In this document: positions 12,081-23,381 of the stretch, piece after piece
How the letters are laid out: every line of letters begins with the position of its first letter
Position numbering within the stretch: the stretch's first letter is position 1
NCBI RefSeq assembly: GCF_028769735.1
Contig: NC_088171.1
Coordinates: forward strand, 71,565,216-71,629,215
DNA from: Zonotrichia leucophrys gambelii
Lineage: Eukaryota > Chordata > Aves > Passeriformes > Passerellidae
Direction: 5' to 3'
DNA: 64,000 bases
Position numbers and translations under genes: made by a program
The notes under the pieces: model-generated
Told to the model about the DNA's origin: nothing
Database searches by the model: none
What the model saw: only the letters and a program-made list of their open reading frames with translations

Positions 12081-12217
12081 GATGTCCTTAGGGTGGGGGC
12101 AGGCGTGTCAGGCACCATCCCAGTCGCATGGTTCAACAGGCAGCACTTGCACATCAGGACACTATTAACTTGACTGATCTGCATTTAGGCTTTATTTTTA
12201 GCAGAAAGGCAATGTAT

Positions 12218-12247
12218 GGGTTTAATAAAAAAGGGTTTAATAAAAAA
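12218..12247. repeat. 15-base tandem duplication
   Basis: The unit GGGTTTAATAAAAAA occurs twice head to tail. Each copy has an AATAAA on the plus strand. Confidence 0.95.
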
Positions 12248-14377
12248 GCAGTAAAAAGATATTGTGTTGGCAATTATCGTTGTGTGTGAAGGGAAGAAAT
12301 AGTGACCGGTAGGAACAGCTCGCAGTGTGCTGCTTTAATCTTCCAGCGTGCAGCCCTTCAGAGTCCCATCCTGCAAAGCTGAGTGCCTCCTGTGAAGTGC
12401 TGTAGCTCCTCAGCTCCCATGGATATATAAATAAGATATGAAAATATTTAGCATTTTGGGAAGAATTTTCTCCATGTATGAACACTTTGTAGGGAATTTC
12501 CACTCTAGGCCTGACCTAAAAAAAGACAGCAGTGCCTAAACTCCAGGCTCTGCCATGCCTATCTTTTGGGCCTCCGGTCCCTAGAGGACACCAGGACTCA
12601 GAACCAGATCAGGTATCCAGAAATGCAGCAATGCAGAGCAGGGAGCATCTGATGCTGCTGCACACAGTCAGCAAAGAAATGCTAAGGATGGTGGTGAACA
12701 TAAGACCCATCCTTAGGGCTATAGGAAAGGCTATGGGAAAGGTTAAGATCCTCAGGTCTGCCAAAGAAATGTACTGGAACCATTTCTTTCACTAAAGTGA
12801 GTGAGGTTTGTGCTCTTAAGGAAACAGTAAAGAGCAAAGGTCCTTTTTTTCTATAAGAGCCAGATGGTTTATTAGGAAGTGGGAGAGTTCTTTTATCTTC
12901 TAGGGGAATATGATTGTGGTTAGGCTGTAAAAGTGTTCTGGAAAAAGGGAGGAGGAGGCTCTCAACTTTCCTTTGAAGTTGTGCTTTCACATAGACACTT
13001 GTTCAGCACCTCTGAGGACAGTGACAGAATAGGAATAGGAGCACACCTTTGGAACCGAGAGTCTGTGTTGGGAGATAAATGCTAAAGACTCCAACTGCTG
13101 CTAGAGGAGGACTGTACTGAAATGAGTTGTCCACTATTGGGTGTTTTAATCACTATCTATCAATGCAAAGGAGCTGTTGGTCACTTATGCTCTAGCTCTA
13201 TTTTAGAAAAATGTCAGAGCTGCAATTGCATTATGTGAGCTACCAAATCCCACAGGTGAGTTTGCACAGGGGAAGTTGATTACAGTCCTGTGTTTGTCTG
13301 TAAATGGCTTCTGGCTCACAACAGCGCTTACCCTAAATGGAAGCCCAGCTGCTGACTGAGGCAGCTAAAGGCTGAGGCATTTCTGAGCCTGTCTAGAGAT
13401 GCAGGTCTAAGTGACTGGGAAGTTAATTAGAGGAGAAAAAGACCTTTTCTGAGTTAAATACTGATAAAGTACATGCTTTTAGACTTAAGGGCCCATTCTG
13501 TATAAGCTGCATTCTAATGGTTAAATCTGTTCTGGATCTGACCCTGAATATCGATCTTTTGCTTTCTTAGAAATAATTTGGTTCTCAACAAATCTATGAT
13601 TACACCTTTATTTGTTTATCGTTGACACCTGATTACAAAGGAGTACTAGTAGCTTTTTTAGATTGTAAATATAAACAAAACTATGCCACATACAAGTTTG
13701 TCTTTGGCTAGAGCACCTACACTATAAACTGCTAACTTTGGAAGAAGTTTATTCAGTGTTTTTCCTATGTTGTCCCCTAGGGCTCTGCAGTGACTATTGT
13801 CTCATGAGTTTCTGACCTTAGCACTACAGATGCCCTTTAGAAACTGTCAAAATCTGTCAGATTCCACTTTTGAATATAAACCTTGGATGTATAGAGAAAA
13901 GAGAGAGAGAAAGCAAGCGAAACAGAGAGGATGTCCTATAGATGAATGTAAGGTTATTAACAAGAACACCCTTAGGTAAAACTACTCTAGATAACTGCAT
14001 CCTTTAGCTTTGCACTTTCCAGTCCTGGCTGATTCATAGATTTTTTTTCCCCTAAGCCTTGTTATCAACTAGATCTGTTTAAGACATTTTTCAGTGATAG
14101 AAACCAACAAGAGTATTTATAGCACCAAACCCATCTAGATCCTGAGTTGCAGAATATGGTCATTCAGGGGAATATATCACTGGAAAAAGCACATTCTTCT
14201 TCTGGAACTCACTGCCACCGCATTACTTTACCCCTCACACAGTGCTGCTCTGTCTTGGCTCCAAGCCACAAAGACACATTTCTCTGACCACAGCTATGAT
14301 GCACTGCCCTTTTTTTTCTGCTTGCAACTTTTTCTTTTGGTTTCCACACTGACTCATTCCCTGATGAAATAACATAC

Positions 14378-14497
14378 CTGTCCGAGAGTCCACAGAGAAA
14401 TATGGTTGTCCTTGAAGAATACTGTATACGACTCTCGCGCTGTTCCCATAGGTTGGGTCATCAGCATCTGTCGCTGTCACCTGGATAACAGAGGTGC
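14378..14497 (-). CDS. CDH20: CDH20 coding exon 3: first part of EC2
   Basis: This 120-nt exon completes Gly180, encodes 181-219 and gives the first base of Gly220 (phase 1 to 1). The acceptor is a T-run ending TTTTTTTGTCAG (AG at 14499-14498); the donor is GTATGT from 14377. The peptide [14 protein letters not shown] holds the DAD calcium motif (190-192 region), followed by [11 protein letters not shown], the standard EC2 start, and ends YFSVDSRT-G. Size and phase match the conserved EC2a exon of type II cadherins. Confidence 0.97.
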
Positions 14498-16200
14498 CTG
14501 ACAAAAAAACCATCAAGGTAAGACTTTGTGGGATAAAGGGCTGGCAGGAAAAGTACACAGTTCAAAGTAAATTGAAATGCCTAACAAGAGCTTTCCCACA
14601 CGGAACTTTTTCACTTGATGCTCATAGTGCTTGTACTTATTGTTCATACTTGTAGCTCATTAGCACTAAAGGAATTAATAGGTATTAATTCATCATGCTT
14701 CTATAAGAAGATATAAAAGAGCAAGTACTCTATGGACCACAGTTACAGAATTGCTGAGCTAACAGTACTTTGTTATGGTTGACAGAGAGATGGTAATTAT
14801 ATGCTGCTTGCTTCTTTTCCCCTTGTCTTGATTTTGAATATTTTTAGGAGGCAGCTCAAAGAAGCTTCATAGCTCTGCTGACATAAATCATGAACAGTTT
14901 TCACAGGCCCATAGATGCTGTAAGTTAACTTAGGGATGGAAATTGTACACGAACAGTGAGCATGAAGGGATGTATCTCTGAGATAATCTCTCTGTGGGAC
15001 CGCAGTTTACATTGTATTGCCTAAAGATTATACACTGCTGAAGAGCCTTTGCAACCTACACAGAGGCATATATATTTCTTTTTTCAATTGGTTTTCAAGG
15101 TCTGCTTCCTCTGAAGCTAGTAATGGCTTGCAGGTGATGTAATTTATCAAGAACAAGGAGAAGGTGAGGCACAACTGAAATATGTGTGGGTTTTGACTCC
15201 TTAAAATGTCAGACAATGCCTTTATGAATGTATCTAGCCTTCTACATAATGTTTTGTGTTACAAACAAATCTGATGTTACTAGATAAGTGCTTGAAGATA
15301 AATCTGAACTCAAGCTAGCCATTACCATTAAAAATATTGTTACTGACTGGAACTTCTGTATTTGATGCCTCTCTCTAGCTTTATGTCAACATAATATTGA
15401 AGAATGAGAAGTTGAAGCATATCTGTATCTTCAGGACTTGAAATTTATATGGTATTATTATCTCTGCAGCGATGTCACAGAGCCAAAAAGCAGTAAGCAA
15501 ACAAAGACAATGCAAAAAGAAAAAAAAAAAGTCCAGAAAAACAATATTTTATGTGATTATTTGAATTCTTATATGGAAATGATTTCTCCTGACTTGTGTC
15601 AGGATAGGAAAATAGGAAGGCTGCTCTTTGTCTTCTGCATTGCAATAACAGAAGTGTCTTCAACATGATCCCATTCTGTAAAAATGGAGGGCAAATAGTA
15701 ACAGAATCTCAGGATTCACTGAACTTTGTTTAGTGCAGGCTTCCATGAATTAGAAGGAGCCAATGATTGTTTTATGTCTTCCTGTTTTCAAGGGCTCCTG
15801 GACAGTAGCTGAGCTCTCAGTATGAAATTAATTAGGTTGCTAGGACTGTGTTATTTTCAGGAAGGTAATGGCTGTCCAATGGATTTTATTATTTCTACCA
15901 TCTGATGTCAGAGGAGAAGGGGCACTATGTAATACAAATTGTCTAAACATGGCATGTTTGAATCACACCTTTTACATCTCTCAGGCTTCCCTTGGCACGT
16001 TTTCTTTCAGAGGAGCTGATGCTGTTGTAAAGCCCATTGTCTTTTTTCTACAGCAAGCAGGCACCCCAGGATAAACTCCTCTGTCCTGCAGCTCCTGCAC
16101 AAGGGGCAGAAGCTGAGATCAAGGAGTCAGGGAATTTGTGTTTTGGTGACCATCTCCAATTTGCTCACAGGGGAAAGATACTCCACAAAATCTGTCTTAC
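14498..16200 (-). other. CDH20: CDH20 intron 2-3
   Basis: About 1.7 kb. Only an A-run near 15520-15532 stands out. No exon or interspersed repeat was recognised. Confidence 0.85.
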
Positions 16201-16495
16201 CCACAGGTGACATTTCTGGAACAGAGGCTACGTAAGGTCCATCCAGGAACTTGGGTTCATTGTCATTGATGTCTTGGATTTTGATGATAAACTCTGACTC
16301 TGGTTCCATGGGCCGGCCCGTTCTCCTGTCCAGAGCCTGTGCTCTGAGGGTGTACTGTGACCTTTCTTCCCGGTCCAGCCGCTGAATGGCATGAATGTCC
16401 CCTGTCGTGTCATCAATTGTGAACACAATGCCAGCTCCCTCTCCTGAGAGGATGTACTTGATGGAGCCATCTCCCCTGTCCATGTCAGAGTGGAG
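16201..16495 (-). CDS. CDH20: CDH20 coding exon 2: main part of EC1 and EC1-EC2 linker
   Basis: This 295-nt exon encodes residues 82-179 and the first base of Gly180. It opens [11 protein letters not shown] after acceptor CCTTTCCACAG (AG at 16497-16496) and closes ...VPEMSPV-G before donor GTAAGA at 16200. Calcium-site motifs are LDRE (121-124) and DINDNEP (156-162), the canonical EC1 signatures; GAGIVFTID and [12 protein letters not shown] are typical of the CDH7/CDH20 subgroup. EC1 carries the trans-dimer interface, so it sets binding specificity. Phase goes from 0 to 1. I know of no substitution here that would disturb calcium binding. Confidence 0.98.
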
Positions 16496-18945
16496 CTGTG
16501 GAAAGGAACAGGATTCAATTAGACCACGGGCTGGGTAAGCAGCTGCTGAGAAACACTGAGCACGTGATCATCCCCAGCATTCTGGTCTCACTGTTGGGAC
16601 TCACAAGCTGGTTCTAATGAACTCGCTTTGCTGAAAGAGGCAAATAGTAAAGTCTGTATCGCGTAGCTGAAATTAAAAACCCTCTCCTGTCTTCCTGCTT
16701 CTGCACCCACAGCTGTGCCAAAAGAAAAGGCAGAGGCACCCAAACAGGAACAGGCTCTGTGCCTTTTTGGAATCTCACTCAACACAATAATTATCTTTTG
16801 CCTTGTTACAATGGCCACTGAGAAGATTTGGGATAAAGTGAGGTCAGCAAAGCTGCAGACTGTGATTCCTCACACGGCTTAAGAGGAGTCAAATACTACA
16901 CGGGTAGCATGATGTTGGGGCAAATAAGGCAAATCTGTTTGGGATCAAGGGGAAAGTGGAATGGGAGAGCTACCCAGTAAGTGTTATGATAGAAATATTT
17001 TAATCTTTTTCCATTAAATTTTAGTAATAAAATTAGTCTGTATCCTGACATCTTCAGGAAGGAATATTGTCAAACAGTAAGCAAGCTAAGCAGCAAAAAA
17101 CAGTTGCTTATGCCCATGGCAGGCTGTAGAAATGAGAACCATCCCAGATTTTCTAGGAAATTAGCAAACGGATTTATTGCATGACTGCTAATTAGTTCTG
17201 AGCAGCCACAGATAACTGTGAGTGCAACAGAAAAGAGCAAGAGTAAACGTAGTACTAATTATAATCTAAAACAGGGAAACAAATAATTCTGGGGACTACA
17301 TTCTGTTAAACACCTGGTTCCCATGAAATACTGGAATAACTATCAAAAGCAATCAAATTGGTTAATTTCACTCACACTATGAAAATCCACAATAGTATGC
17401 TCATACTTCCATGCCTTTGAGGAACAGCGCATAAAGATCAGTGCCCAGTGGCAGTAATCATTCAGTACCAAAAGACAGGAAAGCAATAGACTTGAGGTAC
17501 AAAAATCAAAATGATTCAGATGTGAATACTGTTTTCCAGTGTGATTATCATTGTGGGTGATGAATAAAGGATAAATAATAATTTTAAAAAAGGAGTGAAA
17601 GTGGGCTGGATTCAATTAAACACATTTTAAAATGCATATATGGGCAAATTATCTCAGAAATATGGTCAAAATTAGGTGTGTGTTTAATGCTTTGATGAGC
17701 TTAAAGGACAGATGGGAGTAATCTTGGTGGATGGGGCCAAACATAGGTAAATATTTGAACTGGAGAGAGAAATCTTAGAATAATAGACTGAATATATGAA
17801 CGCAGTATTTGAAGAAATAATTTGAACAGAAATGCATAATTTGTGTCAAAAAGCAGAAGTCAAACTTTGTACAGTTGATTATAGACTACTCTGTCAAGAA
17901 AGAAAGGAGAAATCTCATCTCTGAGCTGTTTAAAACATAAGGATCATATACAATAACTTATTACATAGGAGAAAGTTCAATAGGAATGTGGGCAAAATGA
18001 CTTATCTGACCTAAGCATTTCTAGTGCCACTGAGGCAGCTCCTCAGCTGTTTTAGGGCGCATGATGCTGATCCTGTTGGCTGGGGAGTGGAAAGACCTTT
18101 TCCCCCAGTAAAGGGTCTGGTTGGGAGACACTCATTCTCCAAAGGGTGTCTCCCCTATTTGCCTCTTAGGTCAGGTGATCTATGCAAAACTTGGATCCTC
18201 TCCTGATTTTAGGGCAAGAGTACTTTCAGCTGAGGTGGGATCCCATGGTTTTCCATGGCATATCCCAGCCTGCAGACAGATCTGTATGGAGGTGGCCCAT
18301 GGGCTCCAGGCAGCTTCTGGGACAGTGAATGTTAAGGGCAGCAGCGCTGCAATGCGGCTGCAGGAGCTGAAGGTGCAGGTTGAGACAATAATTGTGTCAG
18401 GCCACTGGTATTTCACTTCCTCCTCCTCTGCCTCCATCCCTGCAGTGGCTACTGCATCTGAGAAACATCAGTATTTTGGAGAAAATCTGGCAGCTCTCAG
18501 GCGATGCATTAACTGAATGGTGGAAGAACAAGCCCAGAAAAATTTGGCAGTGGTAAATGGTTAAATTTAGATGGCTGCCATGTGTATTAATTCACATGCA
18601 GGCACCAGGACTGCAAACTGGTATATCTTCAGGAAACACCATCTTGTGATTAGTTTAAAAAAAGACAGTGGTTGTCATTATTTACCCTAAACACCCATTA
18701 CTCAGAGATTATCACTGCAGGAGCTAGTAAGCAGGATACTTCCAGAAGGAGGACACTATTATAGCTTTTCAAATTGATTCAGAACCACTAAGCTACATCT
18801 TGGGCATTTGTTTTAGTGCATTAGTGCTCCAGTGAAAGAATACAGCTGCTGAGACAGATACAGATGTTAGACCTGATTGGGGAATTAGAGCTGGGCTTGA
18901 TGGAAGAAAATGTGTTTTGGAACACCAACAACTCCTCATTAAATA

Positions 18946-19150
18946 AGGAAAGGAAAAAAAGAAAAGAGAAAGAGGAAGGCAAAGTCAAATGCAAAGTCAA
19001 AAGGCAAAAATGAAACAGAAAAGAAAGAGAAAAATGAAAAAGAAATTAAAAACAAGGAAAAAAGAAAACAAGAAAAGAAAAGGGAATGGGAACAGGAAAA
19101 GAAAATTAAGAAGGAGAAAAATAAGAAGGAAAAGAGAAAGAAAAAAAAAG
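18946..19150. repeat. A/G-rich low-complexity tract
   Basis: About 200 bases with very few pyrimidines on the plus strand, built from variants of AAGAAAA, AAAGAGA and GGAAAA. No fixed unit length. On the CDH20 sense strand it reads as a long T/C-rich run within the first coding-exon intron. Confidence 0.9.
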
Positions 19151-20449
19151 CATTTTTTGAAATAGCAGTAGGTGTTCAGGAATTTTCTGAATACTTAGAA
19201 GCAAATAATGAATCAAACTTATGGGTTAAATTACACTTTCTGCCCAAAGCCCTGTTTGGAATAAATGCAGTTGTGAAGGGAGCAAACAAGGAATGAACAT
19301 GGCATGCTGTTAAGAATTTGGGAGTACAAGAGGATCTCTGTCTAGCTGTGATTTGTTAGAAACATTGGGTCTCAACCAAGGCTAGGCAGTAACAAATGCT
19401 AGCAGCACTTTTGCAGCTTCTTGTATAACCCATTCTTTCAAGACAAAGCAAAAAAGAGTATAAAAGACAAAAAGACATAACACTGCCAGACTGCAATAAA
19501 TCTGAAAGAATTTGGTGTCTGAAGGGACTGAAGTTCACACCAAACCTAATATCAGAATGCTGTAGTTTGGAGTGTAAAAGTCACTGTGTTGGAAAGGTGA
19601 TCTAGTTTTAAGTTGGCTCTGTTTTATGGGTAGTGCAATAAATTGTGCTGCCATGTGGTTGATACAGAGTAGGAGGAATTAATTTTTACTTTCTCCTTCA
19701 TATTAAGGAATGGGTTATTGGAGGAATAAAGCTGATAACTCCTGAGAAGTTTTTAACTGTGTCAACCCGCGTTGCTCCTTTTGATGAGAACTGTACAAAA
19801 AACTAACGATGTTACATCTGCATTGGAATGACACATTTCCTGGCAAAGGGCATGTGGAAGAGAGTAGCACTGCAGTGAGCAGCTCAGGGGAGAACCCACA
19901 CAGCTCTGCTAAGCAGTCTGTGAGTCTATGGTTCCATCCTTGATGTCCTTCTCCCTTCTCTGCTTCCAGGGAGGTAGCACCTGCAGGGGATTTTTGTAAG
20001 GATGCAGGAGTGAGTGTGGTTGATGTACATTGATAGTCTGCAGAGAGGTTGCATTTTATTCATTTATTCAGCTGCTGTGATTCAAATGCTTCTTTGAAAC
20101 AGGGTTAGGGAGCCTCCAACATGGCAAAATGGTGAAGTGTGTTCCCAGTTCAATTACTGACACAGTGTAGGCTGCTCATTGAATGTGGAAAATACCTGCT
20201 GTAGCAAATGAAGGGGCTTTGGTTTCTCTGGTTCATCCTATTAGCCAATAATGGCCACCTCTAGGAAAACCAAAGCCTTGTATTTATCTGTGACAGGACC
20301 AGGAACCCTCTGAAGCTGAAGTACTTTAAATCACTATCATGAGCACTGGAGAAAAGGAAAATTGTACTGACTCCACATCAGGAAGTTTCTTTCATTTCTC
20401 TGTCCAAAACATATTTTGCACCTTGCCTTAACAGTTGTCTAGGGAAGTT

Positions 20450-20512
20450 CACAGAATCATAGCAGCCTTGGAAATCAAATTAGGCAAGCCTGGACCTGTA
20501 GTTCAAGCCAAG
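20450..20512 (-). mobile_element. possible CR1 3' end remnant
   Basis: The plus strand reads TCACAGAATCATAG, the reverse complement of the typical CR1 terminus, but the following 50 bases match only loosely. It could be chance. Confidence 0.35.
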
Positions 20513-20549
20513 GTGCTTTTTTGGTTGCTCCAGTCATACAGAACCAGCC

Positions 20550-20573
20550 AGAGCCAGCTGCACAGCTGGCTCT
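20550..20573. repeat. 11-bp inverted repeat with 2-base spacer
   Basis: AGAGCCAGCTG at 20550-20560 and its exact complement at 20563-20573 surround CA. It could form a small hairpin in the CDH20 pre-mRNA. Confidence 0.9.
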
Positions 20574-23013
20574 TTGCTGTGCATTCTTTCTCCTTCTGAC
20601 AGGGCCTTGGAGAGAGCAGATGGATAAAAGCAAGACCTGGCTATGAGGATGTTTCAGGATGCTGTGAGTGATATCAGTTATACCTGGCCTGGTATGGGAC
20701 CCAGGGCTTTTTTGGGGGGCTGGTGTGAGCAGCCAGCAGCAGACTGAAAGCCCTGTTGCACCTCTACCCCACTCTGTGCAAGCCTTACAGAGCTATTTTT
20801 GAGCCAGCCTGAGGTGACTCGGGCTGAAAAATTTCTGGCCTGCCAGAACAATTAATTCACCCCACAGTCTATCCCCTGCTGACTCCTTTCCTAAGGATCC
20901 CTGAGACTCAGGCAGCGCAAATGCAGGCGGGCGATGAATTGAGGGACACTGCTGCCTCTCTGGAGCGCCTGTGCTCCAGGCTGGGCGAGGTGAGGGGGAG
21001 CCTCTGCCCCACAGAGCCCCAGAGCCCCCATCCCACCGCTCTGCTGGCTGCTCCCCACTCCACCGGGGGTGGGAGACCATGGAATGTGTGAGCCCCAGAG
21101 GCCCCTCCTGGCAGCAGAGTTCCCTGGTGCTGGGGTGACATGGAGCTCTGCCGAGTTAGGAGGCCTTGCAAGGGATCCAGACCTGTCAGCTCAGCAGTGC
21201 AGGGGACTAATTGGCCCTATTAACCGTGGGTGCTAATTAGCCCTTGTGCACCCCAGTGCGAGCACAGCCAGCGCCCTGGCAGCCTTGGAGAAGCTCCCTG
21301 ATGGCAGCTTGGGCTTCAGAGCGGAGGGTGCAGGCCAGGAGGAGCCATCTCGGTGTCTTCGTGTCCTTCCCTTGGGCAAAGCTGAGCAGTGGCAAGCTCA
21401 GGAGTGCTGCTGACTGTGCCAAATGTGTGTGCTCCTAATGACAACAGCAAGTCTAAAAGATGAGCTGGTTTCTCCCCATGTGTATTTTAACTAAGATTCG
21501 ACTCACAAGCGGAAGCCTGAAGTCATTTCAGATGTAACTGAGAATGTGGAATAATAAGTCTGGCCCTTGTTCTGAAGCTGGGAATTGCCTGAAAACAAAT
21601 ATTAATTTCTTTATTCAATAGAGATCTCAAGACCTGAAAAGCTAGGTGCACAGATGAATGAAGACTAATGAGGTCTCATCTGGAGGCAATCACTAGTAAT
21701 GCCATTGCTGTGGGAGGAAGGCGAGCACATCTTGCTGTCAGTCATGCAGGGATAAATCAGGAGGAGGTCTTCTGAAGTCTGCAGATCCATTTTGATTTAT
21801 ATTGGTGTGACTGAGAGCATAGTTTAGCTCTATGGAGCTGTAGAATGATAAATATGAGTCCAAACTGGGCTTCTGGATATGTAATTTTTTTTTTCTGCAG
21901 ATGGATAGCTTGGAAGGAAAACTGGAGCCTATATCTCATAAAATATAAACAATGAAATGTGAAGGAATTATTTTCTGACATACTTTCTAAGTTATTTTTC
22001 ATATATACCTATGTGTATTCTCCACTTGTCATAGCTGTATCTGATATTCTAGGCATGTAAATCTTGATTGTGTTCTTCAAATACTTAAGCACATTAACTC
22101 TCTCTGCATTATTGTCCAGATTTGTCACCTTGGTGTAGGATAGAAGCAAACTTGACACTGACCATAATAACACCTTGAATAACAGGGTTAATACAGGGTC
22201 AGTGATTCAGGTCTTTAAAAACCAAAAAGGAGGATGGTTATAGTGAGATAGATTGTGACAGCAGACGTCACTTGTCTAATTTCCATCATTTTCTTCCTCA
22301 GAGAGACACAGGAAAGTAAATGCAAAATATTACCAAGTATATGTACAGGATGGGCTCAGGAATATATTTTACACATATTTGTACTGATGGGTAGGTTCTT
22401 GGGGCATAAGGGATCTAAAAATAGGGCCCTTCATAGTTGGATTTAATGAGGTGCCCATCTACCCTTCTAGATATGGAGAAACTTCTCTGTAGTCCACAAA
22501 ATTAACCAGCAGTCAAGATGTGGTAAGCCAGAATATACTCTGACCCTGAAGATTTACTGAAAACAAAAACTAAAATGTCAGTTTTCAAGGGAAACTGGCT
22601 ACTTAATTTGATTTTGAATTGCAGTTTCTAGCTGACTTGATCATGGACAGAAGCATGATCACAAACTCTTCCTTTCTTTCCTAATCCTTATATGTCAATA
22701 TAACCTTGCTTTGCCTTGACATTGTAGGAGTCCCTGGAAAAATTGTGGCAGATTTTCTAACACTACCTCAAATTGCAGATGATGATTGATGCAGCAGATC
22801 TCTTTGAAATAGGCAAATATATTGACAGCCCCTTGAAACAGAAATTCTTCCCAAACAGAGGTGACATGGGGCAAAAGCTCTTGGGAGCAGAAGTGAAATT
22901 AATGCGGATTAAAGAAGGCAAAGGCACTTGAGGAAACATCCTGTGTTTCACCACAATCTGCAAATACTCAGATGGATACACTCTTACAGACATCCTCCCA
23001 CTGTGGATCTTAC

Positions 23014-23256
23014 CTTCCCAACGTAGAGAGGGTCAGTTCCTGTGTACTCCTCCAGAACAAAAAACTGGTTCCACACCCAGCTCCTCTTCATACGCTGATG
23101 CAGCTTGTCTGACAGGTTGTCTTCTTGCCCTTCAGTGAGGGGCCTGGCACTTCCTGACAGCACAGTTGTAGTAAGGTCCATCAGTCCCCAAAAATACAAG
23201 GAGACACCAAGTCCAAACAAGTTCTTTGCATTGCTCATTCTACCTGAAGTCCACAT
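23014..23256 (-). CDS. CDH20: CDH20 coding exon 1: signal peptide, prodomain, start of EC1
   Basis: This 81-codon exon encodes residues 1-81. The ATG at 23256-23254 is chosen because the N-terminus matches recalled CDH20. A hydrophobic stretch ([13 protein letters not shown], about residues 16-28) is the signal peptide core. A short polar prodomain follows and ends at RMKR (55-58), a furin-type site. Mature protein would start SWVWNQF, giving Trp60 and Trp62, the Trp2/Trp4 pair that type II cadherins insert into the partner EC1. The exon ends ...YVGK (AAG) in phase 0, followed by donor GTAAGA at 23013-23008. The segment after residue 34 up to the furin site looks less like the human protein I recall than the rest does, and is about one residue shorter; prodomains generally evolve fast. 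The open frame continues nine codons past the donor, but those are intronic. Confidence 0.97.
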
Positions 23257-23381
23257 CCGTATACTAGGACTGACTTAAAAGTCCAAACACAGTAACTTGG
23301 GTCCCTTGAGAATAAAGTAGGTCCTCTATGTAGTCCTTTGAAATGTCCAGGAGAGTTCCTGGTTCTCAGAAATGCAGTGTC
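23257..23381 (-). other. CDH20: CDH20 5' UTR part of the first coding exon, with upstream splice acceptor
   Basis: Reading on the minus strand, a pyrimidine-rich run ending TTTTACTTTACAG lies just before 23381 and forms a good 3' splice site (AG at 23383-23382). The exon then runs 125 bases to the start codon. This shows the ATG exon is internal and that at least one non-coding leader exon lies further right. CDH genes commonly have such a leader exon separated by a long intron. The acceptor is seen in the sequence; its use is inferred. Confidence 0.8.

Larger units (their letters stand above)
11278..14377 (-). other. CDH20: CDH20 intron 3-4, contains a CpG island
   Basis: About 3.1 kb. Its downstream part (11690-12080) is a dense CpG island, listed separately. 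A 15-base tandem duplication carrying AATAAA lies at 12218-12247. The remaining 12.3-14.4 kb is ordinary AT-rich intron. Confidence 0.85.
16496..23013 (-). other. CDH20: CDH20 intron 1-2 (between the first two coding exons)
   Basis: About 6.5 kb, the longest complete intron in the window. It contains an A/G-rich low-complexity tract (18946-19150), a short hairpin (20550-20573) and a moderately GC-rich block (about 20800-21420) unlike the rest of the intron. A possible minus-strand CR1 end remnant begins near 20450. No exon was found. Confidence 0.85.
1..23381 (-). other. CDH20: CDH20 gene, 5' and central part (spliced, minus strand)
   Basis: Seven coding exons on the minus strand splice into one frame of 468 codons plus one base: 23256-23014, 16495-16201, 14497-14378, 11277-11110, 9298-9111, 4461-4208 and 877-741. 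The order is signal peptide (about 1-34), prodomain ending at Arg58, EC1 (59-160), EC2 (161-269), EC3 (270-384) and the start of EC4. Identification as cadherin-20 rests on recalled identity of the N-terminus ([12 protein letters not shown]) and of all EC blocks with vertebrate CDH20. The paralogues CDH7, CDH18 and CDH19 differ, especially in signal and prodomain. Full-length CDH20 is about 800 residues, so the last third (EC4 end, EC5, transmembrane helix, p120- and beta-catenin-binding tail) lies left of the window. Known role of the family: calcium-dependent homophilic adhesion, for CDH20 mainly in the nervous system, where type II cadherins help sort motor neuron pools. The gene symbol is from sequence recognition, not a search. 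Confidence 0.95.

Noticed and set aside
11476..12168. Several overlapping frames of 65-155 codons over the CpG island
   Set aside because: They occur on both strands at once and translate into Pro/Ala/Gly/Arg-rich low-complexity sequence. High GC removes stop codons, so this is expected by chance.
18121..18156. GGGAGACAC ... GTGTCTCCC inverted repeat
   Set aside because: Only 9 bp with a 14-16-base loop; expected by chance in a 64-kb window.
741..23256. Assignment to CDH7, CDH18 or CDH19 instead of CDH20
   Set aside because: The signal peptide start [12 protein letters not shown] and the EC1-EC4 peptides agree with CDH20 as recalled; the paralogues differ at the N-terminus and prodomain. 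A protein search would settle it.
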